A stretch of DNA of 64,000 nucleotides from Pedobacter sp. (lineage in GTDB: Bacteria > Bacteroidota > Bacteroidia > Sphingobacteriales > Sphingobacteriaceae): the NCBI GenBank assembly GCA_008015505.1, contig SSFR01000002.1, positions 32,016-96,015 of the forward strand, given 5' to 3'. Within the stretch, counting starts at the first letter, position 1, and the number at the start of each line of letters is the position of its first letter. Below the pieces are notes generated by a model. It worked only from the letters and a program-made list of their open reading frames with translations, had not been told where the DNA came from and made no database searches. Made by a program: the position numbers and the translations under genes. Below, piece by piece: positions 46,165-57,257 of the stretch.

Positions 46165-46779
46165 TTATTTGCCATTACCGTATTCTTGGTTCAAACCTTT
46201 AACTACTTCTTTGGTTATATCTAAAGTCTTATCGGCGTACAATAACCCAGGATTCGACTTAGAATAAGTTAACACCATTTTATATCCCTTATCTTTTGCG
46301 TGCTTTTCTAAATATTGAGCTACTTTATCATAGAGTTTTTCGTTTTCAGCAGCTTCCTCTTTCACAAATGCATCACTAGCATTTTGACTATAAGCGGACA
46401 ATTCTTGCTGTTTACGTACCAAACGTTGTTCAGTAGCAGCGCGCTGCTCGGCACTTAAATTAGTCCCACTCTTTTGGTATGAAGCTACTTCTTGCTGGAA
46501 AGCCGTTCCCTTGGATGCTAAATCTGCTTGTGCTTTCTTAGATTTCTCTTGAAGTCGGCTCCTCAGCTTTTTGAAGTAATCGAAATTATTAAGCAAGGAA
46601 TCCAAATTGACATAAACAATCTTATCCGTACTCACTATTTTATCAGTTATGACCTCAGACGTCCCAATTACTGATTTAGCCTGCTCATTTTTTTTACACC
46701 GATTGCAAGCTGTAAACAATAGCCCTGCTGCCCATATCCAAGCAGCACCACACAGATTAATTGCTAATTTTTTATTCAT
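46165..46779 (-). CDS. OmpH/Skp-like periplasmic chaperone, lipoprotein form
   Basis: A 204-residue OmpH family protein. The N-terminal signal ends at LLFTACN, a lipobox, so it is probably membrane-anchored rather than soluble like E. coli Skp. The helical arms follow (LRSRLQEKSKKAQADLASKGTAFQQEVASY, RLVRKQQELSAYSQNA) and the body strand KVAQYLEKHAKDKGYKMVLTYS. It helps outer-membrane proteins cross the periplasm. The longer frame (46851) was rejected because a TATATTTG promoter at 46805-46812 lies within it. Confidence 0.88.
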   Translation of the reverse strand: MNKKLAINLCGAAWIWAAGLLFTACNRCKKNEQAKSVIGTSEVITDKIVSTDKIVYVNLDSLLNNFDYFKKLRSRLQEKSKKAQADLASKGTAFQQEVASYQKSGTNLSAEQRAATEQRLVRKQQELSAYSQNASDAFVKEEAAENEKLYDKVAQYLEKHAKDKGYKMVLTYSKSNPGLLYADKTLDITKEVVKGLNQEYGNGK

Positions 46780-46804
46780 GGCTCGAGTTCTTTTAAATAC
46801 GAGC

Positions 46805-46812
46805 CAAATATA
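46805..46812 (-). promoter_or_regulatory. -7 element for the OmpH-like gene
   Basis: TATATTTG on the minus strand, 25 nt before the ATG at 46779. Confidence 0.5.
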
Positions 46813-46903
46813 ATGTATTCCATTAACCTGATTCTTAATGAGCGACAACACCTTTTAAATTATTTACCCCCTACTAATACCAAAAATTGAGCAAAAAAAG
46901 GCG

Positions 46904-46911
46904 TATTTTTG
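46904..46911 (+). promoter_or_regulatory. -7 element for gyrB
   Basis: TATTTTTG, 21 nt before the gyrB ATG, fits TAnnTTTG. Confidence 0.5.
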
Positions 46912-46929
46912 AGCTTCTTTTTTGAGTAA

Positions 46930-48891
<1,962 letters not shown>

Positions 48892-48894
48892 ACC

Positions 48895-49800
48895 ATGTCT
48901 ATTTGTATCTCAGGCCATACTGGTTTTGTTGGGGTCAATCTAAAAAAATATCTCAACGAGAAAGGCTATGAGATTACTCTTATAAATCTTCGTAATTCCA
49001 ATACAATTACTTTTCCTTCAAAAGCAAAAGCCATTGTTCATTTAGCCGGGAAAGCCCACGATCTAAAGAAGGTAAACCAGCCCGAGGAATATGATGAAGT
49101 CAATTTCGGATTGACTAAACGTATTTTTGATGCCTTTCTAGTATCCGACGCGGAGGTCTTCATTACCCTGAGTTCTGTCAAAGCTATCGGTGATACAATC
49201 GAAGGTGTACTTACTGAAGATACCCCAGCAAACCCACAAACACCCTATGGGCAGAGCAAATTATTGGCGGAGCAGTATATTCTAAGCAAATCCATTCCAC
49301 CAGGAAAACACGTATATATTTTGCGTCCATGTATGATCCATGGACCTGGAAATAAAGGAAATCTCAACTTATTATATGCCCTGGTTTCGAAAAAAATTCC
49401 TTGGCCACTGGCTGCTTTCAACAACAAAAGATCCTTTCTTTCTATCGATAATTTATGTTTTGTGATTCAGGAATTAATCGATCGTAGAGATATACCGTCG
49501 GGTATTTATCAAGTAGCTGATGACACCCCCTTGAGCACCAATGTCCTTGTCAAACTCATAGCTCAGGTTCTAAATTTTAGCCCCCGTCTATGGGCAATCC
49601 CAAAAAAAATCATCGTCGGAATAAGCAAAGTTGGGGATATACTCGGGCTTCCACTCAATACCGAAAGACTCCAAAAATTGACGGAGAGTTATATAGTGAA
49701 CAATGAAAAAATAAAATCGGCTTTGAAAAAAGAACTCCCTTTATCTAGTGTAGAGGGCTTGATCAAAACTATTCGTTCGTTTGAAAATAGACATCATTAA
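48895..49800 (+). CDS. NAD-dependent sugar epimerase/dehydratase (WbpV-like)
   Basis: A 301-residue extended SDR. The NAD motif GHTGFVGVNL, the IVHLAGKAHD segment, a Ser in TLSSVKA and the catalytic YGQSK are visible, with LRPCMIHGPGNKGNL. It resembles WbpV/FnlA-like nucleotide-sugar epimerases that build QuiNAc or FucNAc donors. The next gene is a membrane sugar-1-phosphate transferase, which would put that sugar on undecaprenyl phosphate, so the two form an O-antigen or capsule initiation pair (inference). Confidence 0.85.
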   Translation: MSICISGHTGFVGVNLKKYLNEKGYEITLINLRNSNTITFPSKAKAIVHLAGKAHDLKKVNQPEEYDEVNFGLTKRIFDAFLVSDAEVFITLSSVKAIGDTIEGVLTEDTPANPQTPYGQSKLLAEQYILSKSIPPGKHVYILRPCMIHGPGNKGNLNLLYALVSKKIPWPLAAFNNKRSFLSIDNLCFVIQELIDRRDIPSGIYQVADDTPLSTNVLVKLIAQVLNFSPRLWAIPKKIIVGISKVGDILGLPLNTERLQKLTESYIVNNEKIKSALKKELPLSSVEGLIKTIRSFENRHH

Positions 49801-49841
49801 ACTTTTATGCAGAAATAATCAAGGATAACTTACTCAAACCG

Positions 49842-50840
49842 ATGATACCCAGCACTTACCTACTCACTATTCCCTTAGCTTTTCTTTTCTTTTTCGTCGA
49901 GCTCCTTTATTTCCGAATCGCTAATCACTTTAGTATTACCGATAAACCCAACCACAGGAGTTCCCATTCTAATATTACCATCCGAGGAGGAGGTATTATA
50001 TTTCCATTAGCCATCTTTTGGTACTATCCTTTTTCAGGATTTAATCCCACGTATTTTTGGTTTGTTCTGGGATTGGTTTTGATTAGCCTTGTGAGCTTTT
50101 GGGACGATATGCATCCTGTTTCCAATCGCCTCAGACTAACTATTCACTTGTTATCTACTTCTTTAATCTTCTATAGCTTAGGACTATTTGGCTATCCATT
50201 TTACTTGATCATTCTGGGATATATTTTAATTATCGGCACCATCAATGCCTATAATTTTATGGATGGAATTAATGGCATAACCGGACTTTATAGCTTAACC
50301 TTCCTAATCAGCATCATTTGGTTAAACCAAACCATGCACTTCATTGATAATTACATGCTGATCCCGATGCTAGCAAGCTGTATCGCTTTTTTATTCTTCA
50401 ACCTTAGAAAAAAAGCCAAATGCTTTGCTGGAGACGTTGGAAGTGTAAGCATGGCCTTTATCATTTGCTTCCTACTGATTTCCCTTATCATAAAAAGCCA
50501 AAACCCGGCTTATCTAGGTTTTTTATTTCTCTATGGCATAGATACAATAAGCACCATTATTTTTCGCCTAATCCGTAGGGAAAATATATTTGAAGCCCAT
50601 CGCAGCCATTTTTATCAATTTTTAGTCAACCAGAAGAAATTATCAGCATTAAGCGTATCCACGGCTTATGCCTTAGCCCAACTATTGATGAATATATGGC
50701 TAATACAGCAAAATAAATATTGCTTTGACAATAATAATTTACTAGCTCTCATAACGATTGCTCTAGTACTTTTTGGAGTATTTGTTTGCTTACGGTTTAT
50801 TGTCGAAGGCAGAAAAAGTATCTTAGGTATTCACACGTAG
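49842..50840 (+). CDS. WecA/WbpL-type undecaprenyl-phosphate sugar-1-P transferase
   Basis: A 332-residue polytopic membrane enzyme with about ten hydrophobic helices, starting polysaccharide assembly on the cytosolic membrane face. Diagnostic parts: DKPNHRSSH near residue 35, the DD-like SFWDDMHPV, NAYNFMDGINGITG, FAGDVGSVSM, and the cytosolic His motif AHRSHFYQFL. It lies 41 nt after the epimerase gene. Confidence 0.92.
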   Translation: MIPSTYLLTIPLAFLFFFVELLYFRIANHFSITDKPNHRSSHSNITIRGGGIIFPLAIFWYYPFSGFNPTYFWFVLGLVLISLVSFWDDMHPVSNRLRLTIHLLSTSLIFYSLGLFGYPFYLIILGYILIIGTINAYNFMDGINGITGLYSLTFLISIIWLNQTMHFIDNYMLIPMLASCIAFLFFNLRKKAKCFAGDVGSVSMAFIICFLLISLIIKSQNPAYLGFLFLYGIDTISTIIFRLIRRENIFEAHRSHFYQFLVNQKKLSALSVSTAYALAQLLMNIWLIQQNKYCFDNNNLLALITIALVLFGVFVCLRFIVEGRKSILGIHT

Positions 50841-50885
50841 AAGGGCATACTCCTTAATTATTCATTTCAAATACACTAGAAAAGT

Positions 50886-51840
50886 ATGAAAACATCCTAT
50901 AAGGGTAAGACAATGGTTATCATCACAATGCTATGTACATTTACTGGTATAACCTTTGCTTTGCCATGCCAAGAATATATAGTCTTGATAGCCTAAACCA
51001 GGATCGCCATTTAAAAATTAAACCAAGCAGCACCGATTCGATTCTACTATCACTAACTGGGATACAGCGAGCCAAATTTACTATGACCCTAATCTCAAAG
51101 AAGACAACATTCTCTTGTGGTTAGCCGGAACTGGAGGTACACCAGATCACAATCCAAAAGCTTTTTTTGAAACAGCACTTACTCAGGGCTATCGTATTAT
51201 TTCTTTGTCCTATATCACTGAACCTGCTGTTGCACAAATATGTACTGTGGGGCCTATATTGAGAAACAATCCTGACTGTGCTAATCTGTTTCGTAAAAAA
51301 AGAACCTATGGTGATCCAAACATTTGGCTCCTTCCAGATCAGCCACAAGATGCCATTGTTTATCGACTCAAAATGCTACTTCAAGATCTTGCCCATATGG
51401 ATCTAGATGGACATTGGGAGCAATACCTTAAAGACGACCAAATTAATTGGGAAAAAATTGCTGTGTCAGGACAATCACAAGGTGGAGGTATGGCTGAATA
51501 TTTAGTCAAATACGAAAATCTAGCTCGAGTGATTTCCTTTTCGGGAAGATCGGACTACTCTTCTCCTAGAGAAATAGCAAAATGGTACTTTATCAGTCAG
51601 CGCACACCAGTATAAAGATGGTACGGCACCTATCATATTAATGAAAACGAAGCTGCTATATTAGCTGAAAGCTATCAAGCACTTAAAATTCCCTTAAGAC
51701 ATATCTATGCACTTAAGCTTCCGTTACCCAATGCTATAGCACCAACTAGTAAAAATCCATATCATGGACAAGGAATCAGCAATCCAGCCTACAGCGATAT
51801 TTGGATAGAAATGCTGGGTAGTGGTATTAATCACAATTAA
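50886..51840 (+). pseudogene. Broken exported alpha/beta hydrolase
   Basis: A signal peptide (MKTSYKGKTMVIIT..ITFA) opens at 50886, but the frame ends at 50993. Homology continues in another frame (SLNQDRHLKIKPSSTDSILLS), shifts again near 51055 (NWDTASQIYYDPNLKEDN), runs through LLWLAGTGGTPDH and the nucleophile elbow SGQSQGGGM, then meets an in-frame TAA at 51613. After that it reads on as RWYGTYHINENEAAILAESY and NPYHGQGISNP to 51840. At least two frameshifts and one stop, so it is non-functional; the original enzyme probably was a secreted esterase or lipase. Confidence 0.8.
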
Positions 51841-51846
51841 GAACTC

Positions 51847-53397
51847 CTATAATTTGATTTCTTCTTCCGCAGCATTTAAAAAGTGAAACTCTGTGAGATA
51901 GTAAGAAGCCATCCCCTTTACTTTAATCCACTTTCTAAGATTAAGGAACCATTTCCATTGCAAAGAAGGAAATCCCTTTTTAATGTAAGCTTCAATATAG
52001 GGATGAACTAAAAGCGTAATCTGTTTCTCATTCTGTTCATTCAAGATATACTTCAAATTCCCTTCTATATCATCCATCAAAATAATACTCGCTTTAATTT
52101 CACCGGTTCCATTACAAGTTGGACATTTTTCATTAGTGATAATATTCATTTCCGGACGAACACGCTGACGAGTAATTTGTACCAGGCCGAATTTACTTGG
52201 CGGTAAAATATGGTGTTTGGCACGATCCAAAGCCATCTGATCCCGCAAGTAGTCAAATAATTCTTTACGACTCTGGGGCTTATGCATATCAATAAAGTCA
52301 ACTACCACAATCCCTCCCATATCGCGCAAACGCAATTGACGAGCAATTTCTCGGGCAGCCTCTTTATTGACCATCAATGCATTTTGATCCTGATTTTCCT
52401 GACTGGCTGTCCTATTACCACTATTCACATCAATCACATGAAGTGCTTCCGTATGCTCAATAACCAGGTATGCCCCTCCGGGAAGATTAACAGTCCTTCC
52501 AAATGCTGCTTTTATTTGTTTGTCAATGCCAAAATGCTCAAATATAGGCTCCTTGCCTTTGTAGAATTTGACAATATTTTCTAGATCTGGAGAGATTTCA
52601 TGAATGTATGACTTAACCTCTTCATAGATAGCCGGATCTGCCACATAAATATGTGTAAAATCAGGATTTAGTAGATCGCGCAAAATAGTTGATGTTCTAC
52701 CCATTTCCCCTAAAATTCGCTTAGAGGGCTCTGTTATGGGTAGCTTGCGAGAAAATGTTTCCCATTTAGCAATCAAATCCAATAAATCCTTTTGAAGTTC
52801 AGCGACCCCTTTATCCTCAGAGACTGTACGTATAATTACACCAAAATTTTTGGGTTTGATACTTTCTACTATCTTTCTCAAGCGGGTACGCTCTGCACTA
52901 CTTCTAATTTTTTTCGAAATAGAAATAGTTTCAGAAAAAGGAACCAGCACCACAAATCGTCCTGCTATAGAAATGTCTGTGCTCAAGCGCGGGCCTTTTG
53001 TTGAAATAGGTTCCTTAACAATTTGCACAGGTACAAGCATATTGCGATTTAATACCTCAACAATTTTACCTGACTTATTGATATCGCGCTCCAGCTTCAG
53101 ATTGGCAAGAAGCGTATCTTTATAGCTCCCATTTTTGATTATTTTGGTCAACTTGATCAAAGAGTGAACTTGTGGGCCCAAGTCAAAATAATGCAAAAAA
53201 GCATCCTTTTCATAGCCAACATCAACAAAACACGCATTCAAGCCAGGCATTATTTTTTTAACCCTACCTAAATAAATATCGCCAACAGCATAATTGTTGT
53301 CGATTTGCTCTTTGTTAAGTTCTACGAGTTGCTTGTCTTGCAGTAAGGCAATAGTCACCCCATTAGGCGACGAATTGATCACTAATTCTTTTACCAA
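51847..53397 (-). CDS. rng: Ribonuclease G/E family endoribonuclease
   Basis: A 516-residue RNase. An S1 domain (VGDIYLGRVKKIMPGLNACFVDVGYEKDAFLHYFDL) is near the N-terminus; the catalytic Asp pair lies in HVIDVNSGN and GGIVVVDFIDM; the zinc-link CPTCNGTG is near residue 430. It processes rRNA and mRNA. The start is a TTG at 53397, with no ATG upstream that keeps the MVKELVI start. It follows the small ribosomal peptide gene at 53542-53631. Confidence 0.95.
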   Translation of the reverse strand: MVKELVINSSPNGVTIALLQDKQLVELNKEQIDNNYAVGDIYLGRVKKIMPGLNACFVDVGYEKDAFLHYFDLGPQVHSLIKLTKIIKNGSYKDTLLANLKLERDINKSGKIVEVLNRNMLVPVQIVKEPISTKGPRLSTDISIAGRFVVLVPFSETISISKKIRSSAERTRLRKIVESIKPKNFGVIIRTVSEDKGVAELQKDLLDLIAKWETFSRKLPITEPSKRILGEMGRTSTILRDLLNPDFTHIYVADPAIYEEVKSYIHEISPDLENIVKFYKGKEPIFEHFGIDKQIKAAFGRTVNLPGGAYLVIEHTEALHVIDVNSGNRTASQENQDQNALMVNKEAAREIARQLRLRDMGGIVVVDFIDMHKPQSRKELFDYLRDQMALDRAKHHILPPSKFGLVQITRQRVRPEMNIITNEKCPTCNGTGEIKASIILMDDIEGNLKYILNEQNEKQITLLVHPYIEAYIKKGFPSLQWKWFLNLRKWIKVKGMASYYLTEFHFLNAAEEEIKL

Positions 53398-53541
53398 AAG
53401 CTACGAAACAAAAGATGACACACTAGTCGTAATGTCATCGGTGAATACAAAAATTAATTAGAAATAAATGAGTAAAGCCAAACCCTTATGTATTCTCATT
53501 GTACAAAGATTAAAGGTTTCGTTCCCCCCTACCCCTATTAC

Positions 53542-53631
53542 TTATTTTTTCTTGTGTCTATTTTTTCTCAAACGCTTTTTACGCTTGTGCGTAGCCATCT
53601 TATGTCTTTTTCTTTTTTTACCACTTGGCAT
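53542..53631 (-). CDS. COX24/AURKAIP1-like small ribosomal peptide
   Basis: A 29-residue basic peptide, MPSGKKRKRHKMATHKRK then KRLRKNRHKKK, stop. Bacteroidota commonly carry this conserved mini-protein of the AURKAIP1/COX24 type, thought to be a small-subunit ribosomal protein. It is too short to show up in ordinary ORF searches. The Arg/Lys-rich composition fits rRNA binding. It lies between a TPR gene and rng on the same strand. Confidence 0.8.
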   Translation of the reverse strand: MPSGKKRKRHKMATHKRKKRLRKNRHKKK

Positions 53632-53656
53632 AATTCTAGTTTTTAATATTATTAAT

Positions 53657-54505
53657 TTATTTTTTTAATTCTTTCACTTTTCGATCTACAAACTCATCTA
53701 AATTGGGATCAGTTGCTAACTCCTTGGTTTTGATATAAGCAGCAATTGCTTGCTCCTTCATTCCTATATTTTCATAGCTTGAAGCAAGATAAAACCAAGC
53801 CTCAGACTGACCTGTTTGCGAAGTAACTACCTTAAAACGGGCTATTGCTTTTTCATATTGACCTGTTCTCATAGAAAACAGACCTAAGCTCATGTTTGCT
53901 TTTATATTCTTTGGATCTTCCTTTACAACATCACGTAGTAAAAGAATGCCCTTCATTGGATCTGAACTTCCAGTCACATAAGCAACCCCAAGCCCTATTT
54001 TAGGATCTAAACTGGTCGGCCGTAGTGCTTCCGCTTTTTGGTAAGCCAAAATTGCTTTCTGAATTAAAGCAGGCTGCACCAACGTATCTTGCATATATTG
54101 ATATGCACTTGTAAACCGATCCCCGGCCATCAGCCAATTTGTATAAGTATTTTCTTCTTTTGCAATAAGCTCCCAATAAAAGGCACTAGGAGCAGGAATA
54201 TTTACATCATCCCACCTTTGAGCCAACTGCTTTTGCAGCTGCAATCGTTCCATACCAGAAGTTTTTATCAGGGCTTCTTCTAGATATGTAATCTGCTGTG
54301 TGAGCTCTTCGTTGAGTGTTTGCTTACCCAAAATGGACACCGACTCCAGCGTTACCCTCGATGACCGATCACCCGCTTTATGCTGATTTGTTTTCGCTTG
54401 TTGTTTCTGAGAATTTGTCGTTAAACCTTTGATATCCAAAGAATATAAAGCAGCCATTAAAACAACCACTAGCCCAACAACAACGACTTGCTTTCTATTC
54501 AACAT
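53657..54505 (-). CDS. Membrane-anchored TPR protein
   Basis: A 282-residue protein with an N-terminal membrane helix (residues 7-24) and TPR repeats in the soluble part: ALIQKAILAYQKAEALRPTSLDPKIGLGVAYV, DPKNIKANMSLGLFSMRTGQYEKAIARFKVV and SEAWFYLASSYENIGMKEQAIAAYIKTKEL. It likely scaffolds an envelope complex; the partner is unknown. It starts 11 nt after the HU-gene stop on the same strand. Confidence 0.85.
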   Translation of the reverse strand: MLNRKQVVVVGLVVVLMAALYSLDIKGLTTNSQKQQAKTNQHKAGDRSSRVTLESVSILGKQTLNEELTQQITYLEEALIKTSGMERLQLQKQLAQRWDDVNIPAPSAFYWELIAKEENTYTNWLMAGDRFTSAYQYMQDTLVQPALIQKAILAYQKAEALRPTSLDPKIGLGVAYVTGSSDPMKGILLLRDVVKEDPKNIKANMSLGLFSMRTGQYEKAIARFKVVTSQTGQSEAWFYLASSYENIGMKEQAIAAYIKTKELATDPNLDEFVDRKVKELKK

Positions 54506-54516
54506 CTAAAAACAAA

Positions 54517-54819
54517 TTACACCACCTTAGCCTTCTGTTTATTCCCATTTTTAACTTTTTCTATAAAAATCTTGGCGGGTTTAAGCGTGGGTACAAAATG
54601 TTCAGGAATGATGATTGTCGTATTTTTAGATATATTACGTGCTGTCTTCTCCGCTCTTCTAGTCACTAAAAAACTCCCAAATCCTCTCACATATACATTT
54701 TCACCATTAATCATTGCACTCTTCACTACATTGAAAAAAGCCTCTACGGTCTCTTGCACATCTACTTTCTCGATACCGGTTTTATTGGATATTTCTGCAA
54801 CAATTTCTGCTTTGGTCAT
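54517..54819 (-). CDS. HU/IHF-family DNA-binding protein
   Basis: A 100-residue histone-like protein. The helical start MTKAEIVAEISNKTGIEKVDV, ETVEAFFNVVKSAMINGENVYVRGFGSFLVTRRAEKTARNISKNTTIIIPEH and the arm residues fit HU/IHF. It bends DNA. A TACCTTTG promoter box lies upstream at 54878-54885. Confidence 0.93.
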   Translation of the reverse strand: MTKAEIVAEISNKTGIEKVDVQETVEAFFNVVKSAMINGENVYVRGFGSFLVTRRAEKTARNISKNTTIIIPEHFVPTLKPAKIFIEKVKNGNKQKAKVV

Positions 54820-54877
54820 ATTTTATTAAAATTTGATATTCGAAAATACTTAGCTTTGTTCCAGCTTTTTCGGGTTC

Positions 54878-54885
54878 CAAAGGTA
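54878..54885 (-). promoter_or_regulatory. -7 element for the HU gene
   Basis: TACCTTTG on the minus strand, 58 nt before the HU ATG. Confidence 0.45.
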
Positions 54886-54977
54886 TCAGTTTAAATTCTA
54901 TTTTGAAAATAAATCGTTGTTTTTAAGACAATAGATTAGGCCCTACTTCTTTCAAAGAAGTAAACATAAATACCTTA

Positions 54978-56036
54978 TTACCTTACTGTAATCAGTTTCT
55001 GCTCAACAGCGTTTTCAAGATACCCAAATGCCAAAGTGTTTTCTAATGGTATATTATTATCTCTTAAAATAGCTTCAAACTCACTGGCATAAACTGGATT
55101 AACAGCCACCAAAAGACCACCACTTGTTTGTGGATCGGCAAGAATATACTTCTGTCGATCGGTAAGCTCAGTAACCTGATGCCCATAGCTTGCCCAATTG
55201 CGATTAGTCCCACCCGGAATTGCCTGCTGATCCAAATATTGATCCAAGATAGCGAACCTGGGCACTTTGTTAAATTCAATCACAGCTCGAAGGCCACTCC
55301 CCACACACAATTCTGCCAAATGCCCCAATAAACCAAACCCAGTCACATCCGTTATGGCTTTAACATAAGGCAGCTTACCTAAAAGCTCACCAATGTTGTT
55401 GAGTTTCGTCATAGCTCCAGAAGCCACATCAGCATGCCCTGCTTTAAGAATTCCTTTTTTTTGTGCCGTAGTTAGAATACCAACACCCAAAGGTTTGGTC
55501 AAATAAAGCAAGTTTCCAGCTTCAGCAGTCGAGTTTTTTTTCAAATTTTTGATATCAACAATGCCATTCACCGCTAAACCAAAAACGGGCTCTGGACTGT
55601 CAATACTATGACCCCCTGCCAAACTAATCCCTGCTTCTGCACAAATTGCACGCGCCCCCTCAAGTACTCTTTTAGCAGTTTCCGGGGCAAGTTTAGCAAT
55701 GGGCCAGCCTAAAATAGCAATAGCCAAGATCGGCTTGCCCCCCATGGCATATACATCACTGATGGCATTGGCGGAAGCAATACGCCCAAAATCATAAGCA
55801 TCATCTACAATAGGCATAAAAAAGTCAGTTGTAGAAATAAGTGCTGTCCCATTTCCCATATCATACACGGCGGCATCATCCCGGGTATCATTTCCAACCA
55901 ACAACCGTGTATCACTTGGTGTTTTAATTGGACTATGTAGTATTTGATCTAAAATAGCCGGACTGATTTTACAACCACAACCTGCACCATGAGAGTACTG
56001 TGTTAACTTAATTTCTTCTATTTCGTTCGTGTTCAT
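54978..56036 (-). CDS. selD: Selenide, water dikinase
   Basis: A 352-residue enzyme that makes selenophosphate from selenide and ATP. The catalytic Cys (residue 20) and Lys (23) lie in GAGCGCK; it is the Cys, not selenocysteine, form. DDAAVYDMG, STTDFFMPIVDDAYDFGRIASANAISDVYAMGG and GGHSIDSPEPVFGL follow. mnmH, its user, is the next gene upstream on the same strand, across a palindromic repeat. selA/selB are not seen here, so the selenium is likely used for tRNA selenouridine (inference). Confidence 0.96.
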   Translation of the reverse strand: MNTNEIEEIKLTQYSHGAGCGCKISPAILDQILHSPIKTPSDTRLLVGNDTRDDAAVYDMGNGTALISTTDFFMPIVDDAYDFGRIASANAISDVYAMGGKPILAIAILGWPIAKLAPETAKRVLEGARAICAEAGISLAGGHSIDSPEPVFGLAVNGIVDIKNLKKNSTAEAGNLLYLTKPLGVGILTTAQKKGILKAGHADVASGAMTKLNNIGELLGKLPYVKAITDVTGFGLLGHLAELCVGSGLRAVIEFNKVPRFAILDQYLDQQAIPGGTNRNWASYGHQVTELTDRQKYILADPQTSGGLLVAVNPVYASEFEAILRDNNIPLENTLAFGYLENAVEQKLITVR

Positions 56037-56053
56037 CGAATGGTATTCATAGA

Positions 56054-56213
56054 GAGCCGATCTAAGGTTTATTTTATTTCATTCTTTTGGTTCCTTTTGG
56101 CTGCAACTTCGTTGGATTTTTCGCAATAGTCTCCAACTATTGCTCCAAAATCCGCCTTATTTCGCTCAAAAATAACCGGCAATTACTTCTTAAAATAAAC
56201 TTTAGACCGACTC
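56054..56213. repeat. Palindromic dispersed repeat, copy B (160 bp)
   Basis: Termini GAGCCGATCTAAGGTTTATTTTA and the complement of GAGTCGGTCTAAAGTTTATTTTA differ at three positions. A central hairpin GCAATAG (56123-56129) / CTATTGC (56137-56143) is flanked by GGCTGCAACTTCGTT and TTATTTCGCTCAAAAATAACCGG blocks shared with copies A and C. The left end lies 17 nt before the selD ATG; the right end encodes the last three residues and stop codon of mnmH. Confidence 0.92.
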
Positions 56214-57257
56214 AGAGTTTATATGTTGTTCTTTAATCGCTTGAGCCAATTTTATCACCGATGCTGCATTTTGCACAGCATGAGCACTACTACACTCGAC
56301 CTCATAGATCGATGATGGCATACGTTTGCTCTGCCCAATTTGGTATGTCTTATCATAGTAAACTAAAACCAATCGAGTAAAATCTTTGATTCGATTTTCC
56401 TGGATGGCTAATAGGGCTTCCTTGGTTTGCACTGGACCCAATCGTTTCCCAATTCGCTCCGTGCATGTTATCAGAAAATCTTTATCGAGCTCCCCATACT
56501 CATCAGCTAAAAATTGGATACGCACCTCCAAGGGAACAAGCAATTTGATTAAATTGGTTACACGCATCTGTTGCCAAAGTGGATGAGGAATTACACGCTT
56601 GCCAATGGTAATACTTTCATCTTCAATCCAAATTACTTTTTGAAGATCCATTTTTTGCAAAGCAAAAGCCAAATCATTCTCAAATTGCTCTTGGGTAGGC
56701 TGTATCAATGTCCCCATCGAACCGTAAGAAGACCCACGATGCTGGGCCAAATCTTCTAAATCAATCACCTGTTCACCTTGATTTTTCAACACGCTCAGTA
56801 AAGCTGTTTTTCCCGATCCTGTCATTCCTCCTAGAACAAGTAATGAAAATGTCTCATTAAAGCTATCTAATACCCATCTACGGTATTGCTTATAGCCCCC
56901 CTCAAGCACACGCACCTCAAATCCATAAAATTGAAGCACCCAAGCCATAGCAGCACTACGCATTCCTCCTCGCCAGCAATGAACCACTAATCGTTTACTA
57001 GGAGCTATTTTCAGTACCTGCCTGATAAACCCAGACCATTTCGTCCCAACTAGATCAAATCCCAATAAAATGGCTTCTTCACGACTGCATTGTTTATAAC
57101 AGGTGCCCACCTGAACGCGCTCTTCATTGCTAAAAATTGGCAAATTACAAGCCCCAGGTATATGCCCTTGCTCAAACTCCAAAGGCGTACGTACATCCAC
57201 AATCGGGATGCTTTCAGCAAATGCTAGATAATCCTTTATACTAAGCCGATGAATCAT
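56202..57257 (-). CDS. mnmH: tRNA 2-selenouridine synthase
   Basis: A 351-residue enzyme (SelU) that replaces sulfur by selenium at the wobble uridine of some tRNAs, using SelD product. The N-terminal rhodanese domain has the catalytic Cys in [12 protein letters not shown]; the P-loop [12 protein letters not shown] is the tRNA-binding ATPase-like part. The three last codons and the stop fall in the terminus of a palindromic repeat, so the end of the protein was set by the insertion. It overlaps pdxJ by four bases (ATGA-type). Confidence 0.95.
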   Translation of the reverse strand: MIHRLSIKDYLAFAESIPIVDVRTPLEFEQGHIPGACNLPIFSNEERVQVGTCYKQCSREEAILLGFDLVGTKWSGFIRQVLKIAPSKRLVVHCWRGGMRSAAMAWVLQFYGFEVRVLEGGYKQYRRWVLDSFNETFSLLVLGGMTGSGKTALLSVLKNQGEQVIDLEDLAQHRGSSYGSMGTLIQPTQEQFENDLAFALQKMDLQKVIWIEDESITIGKRVIPHPLWQQMRVTNLIKLLVPLEVRIQFLADEYGELDKDFLITCTERIGKRLGPVQTKEALLAIQENRIKDFTRLVLVYYDKTYQIGQSKRMPSSIYEVECSSAHAVQNAASVIKLAQAIKEQHINSESV

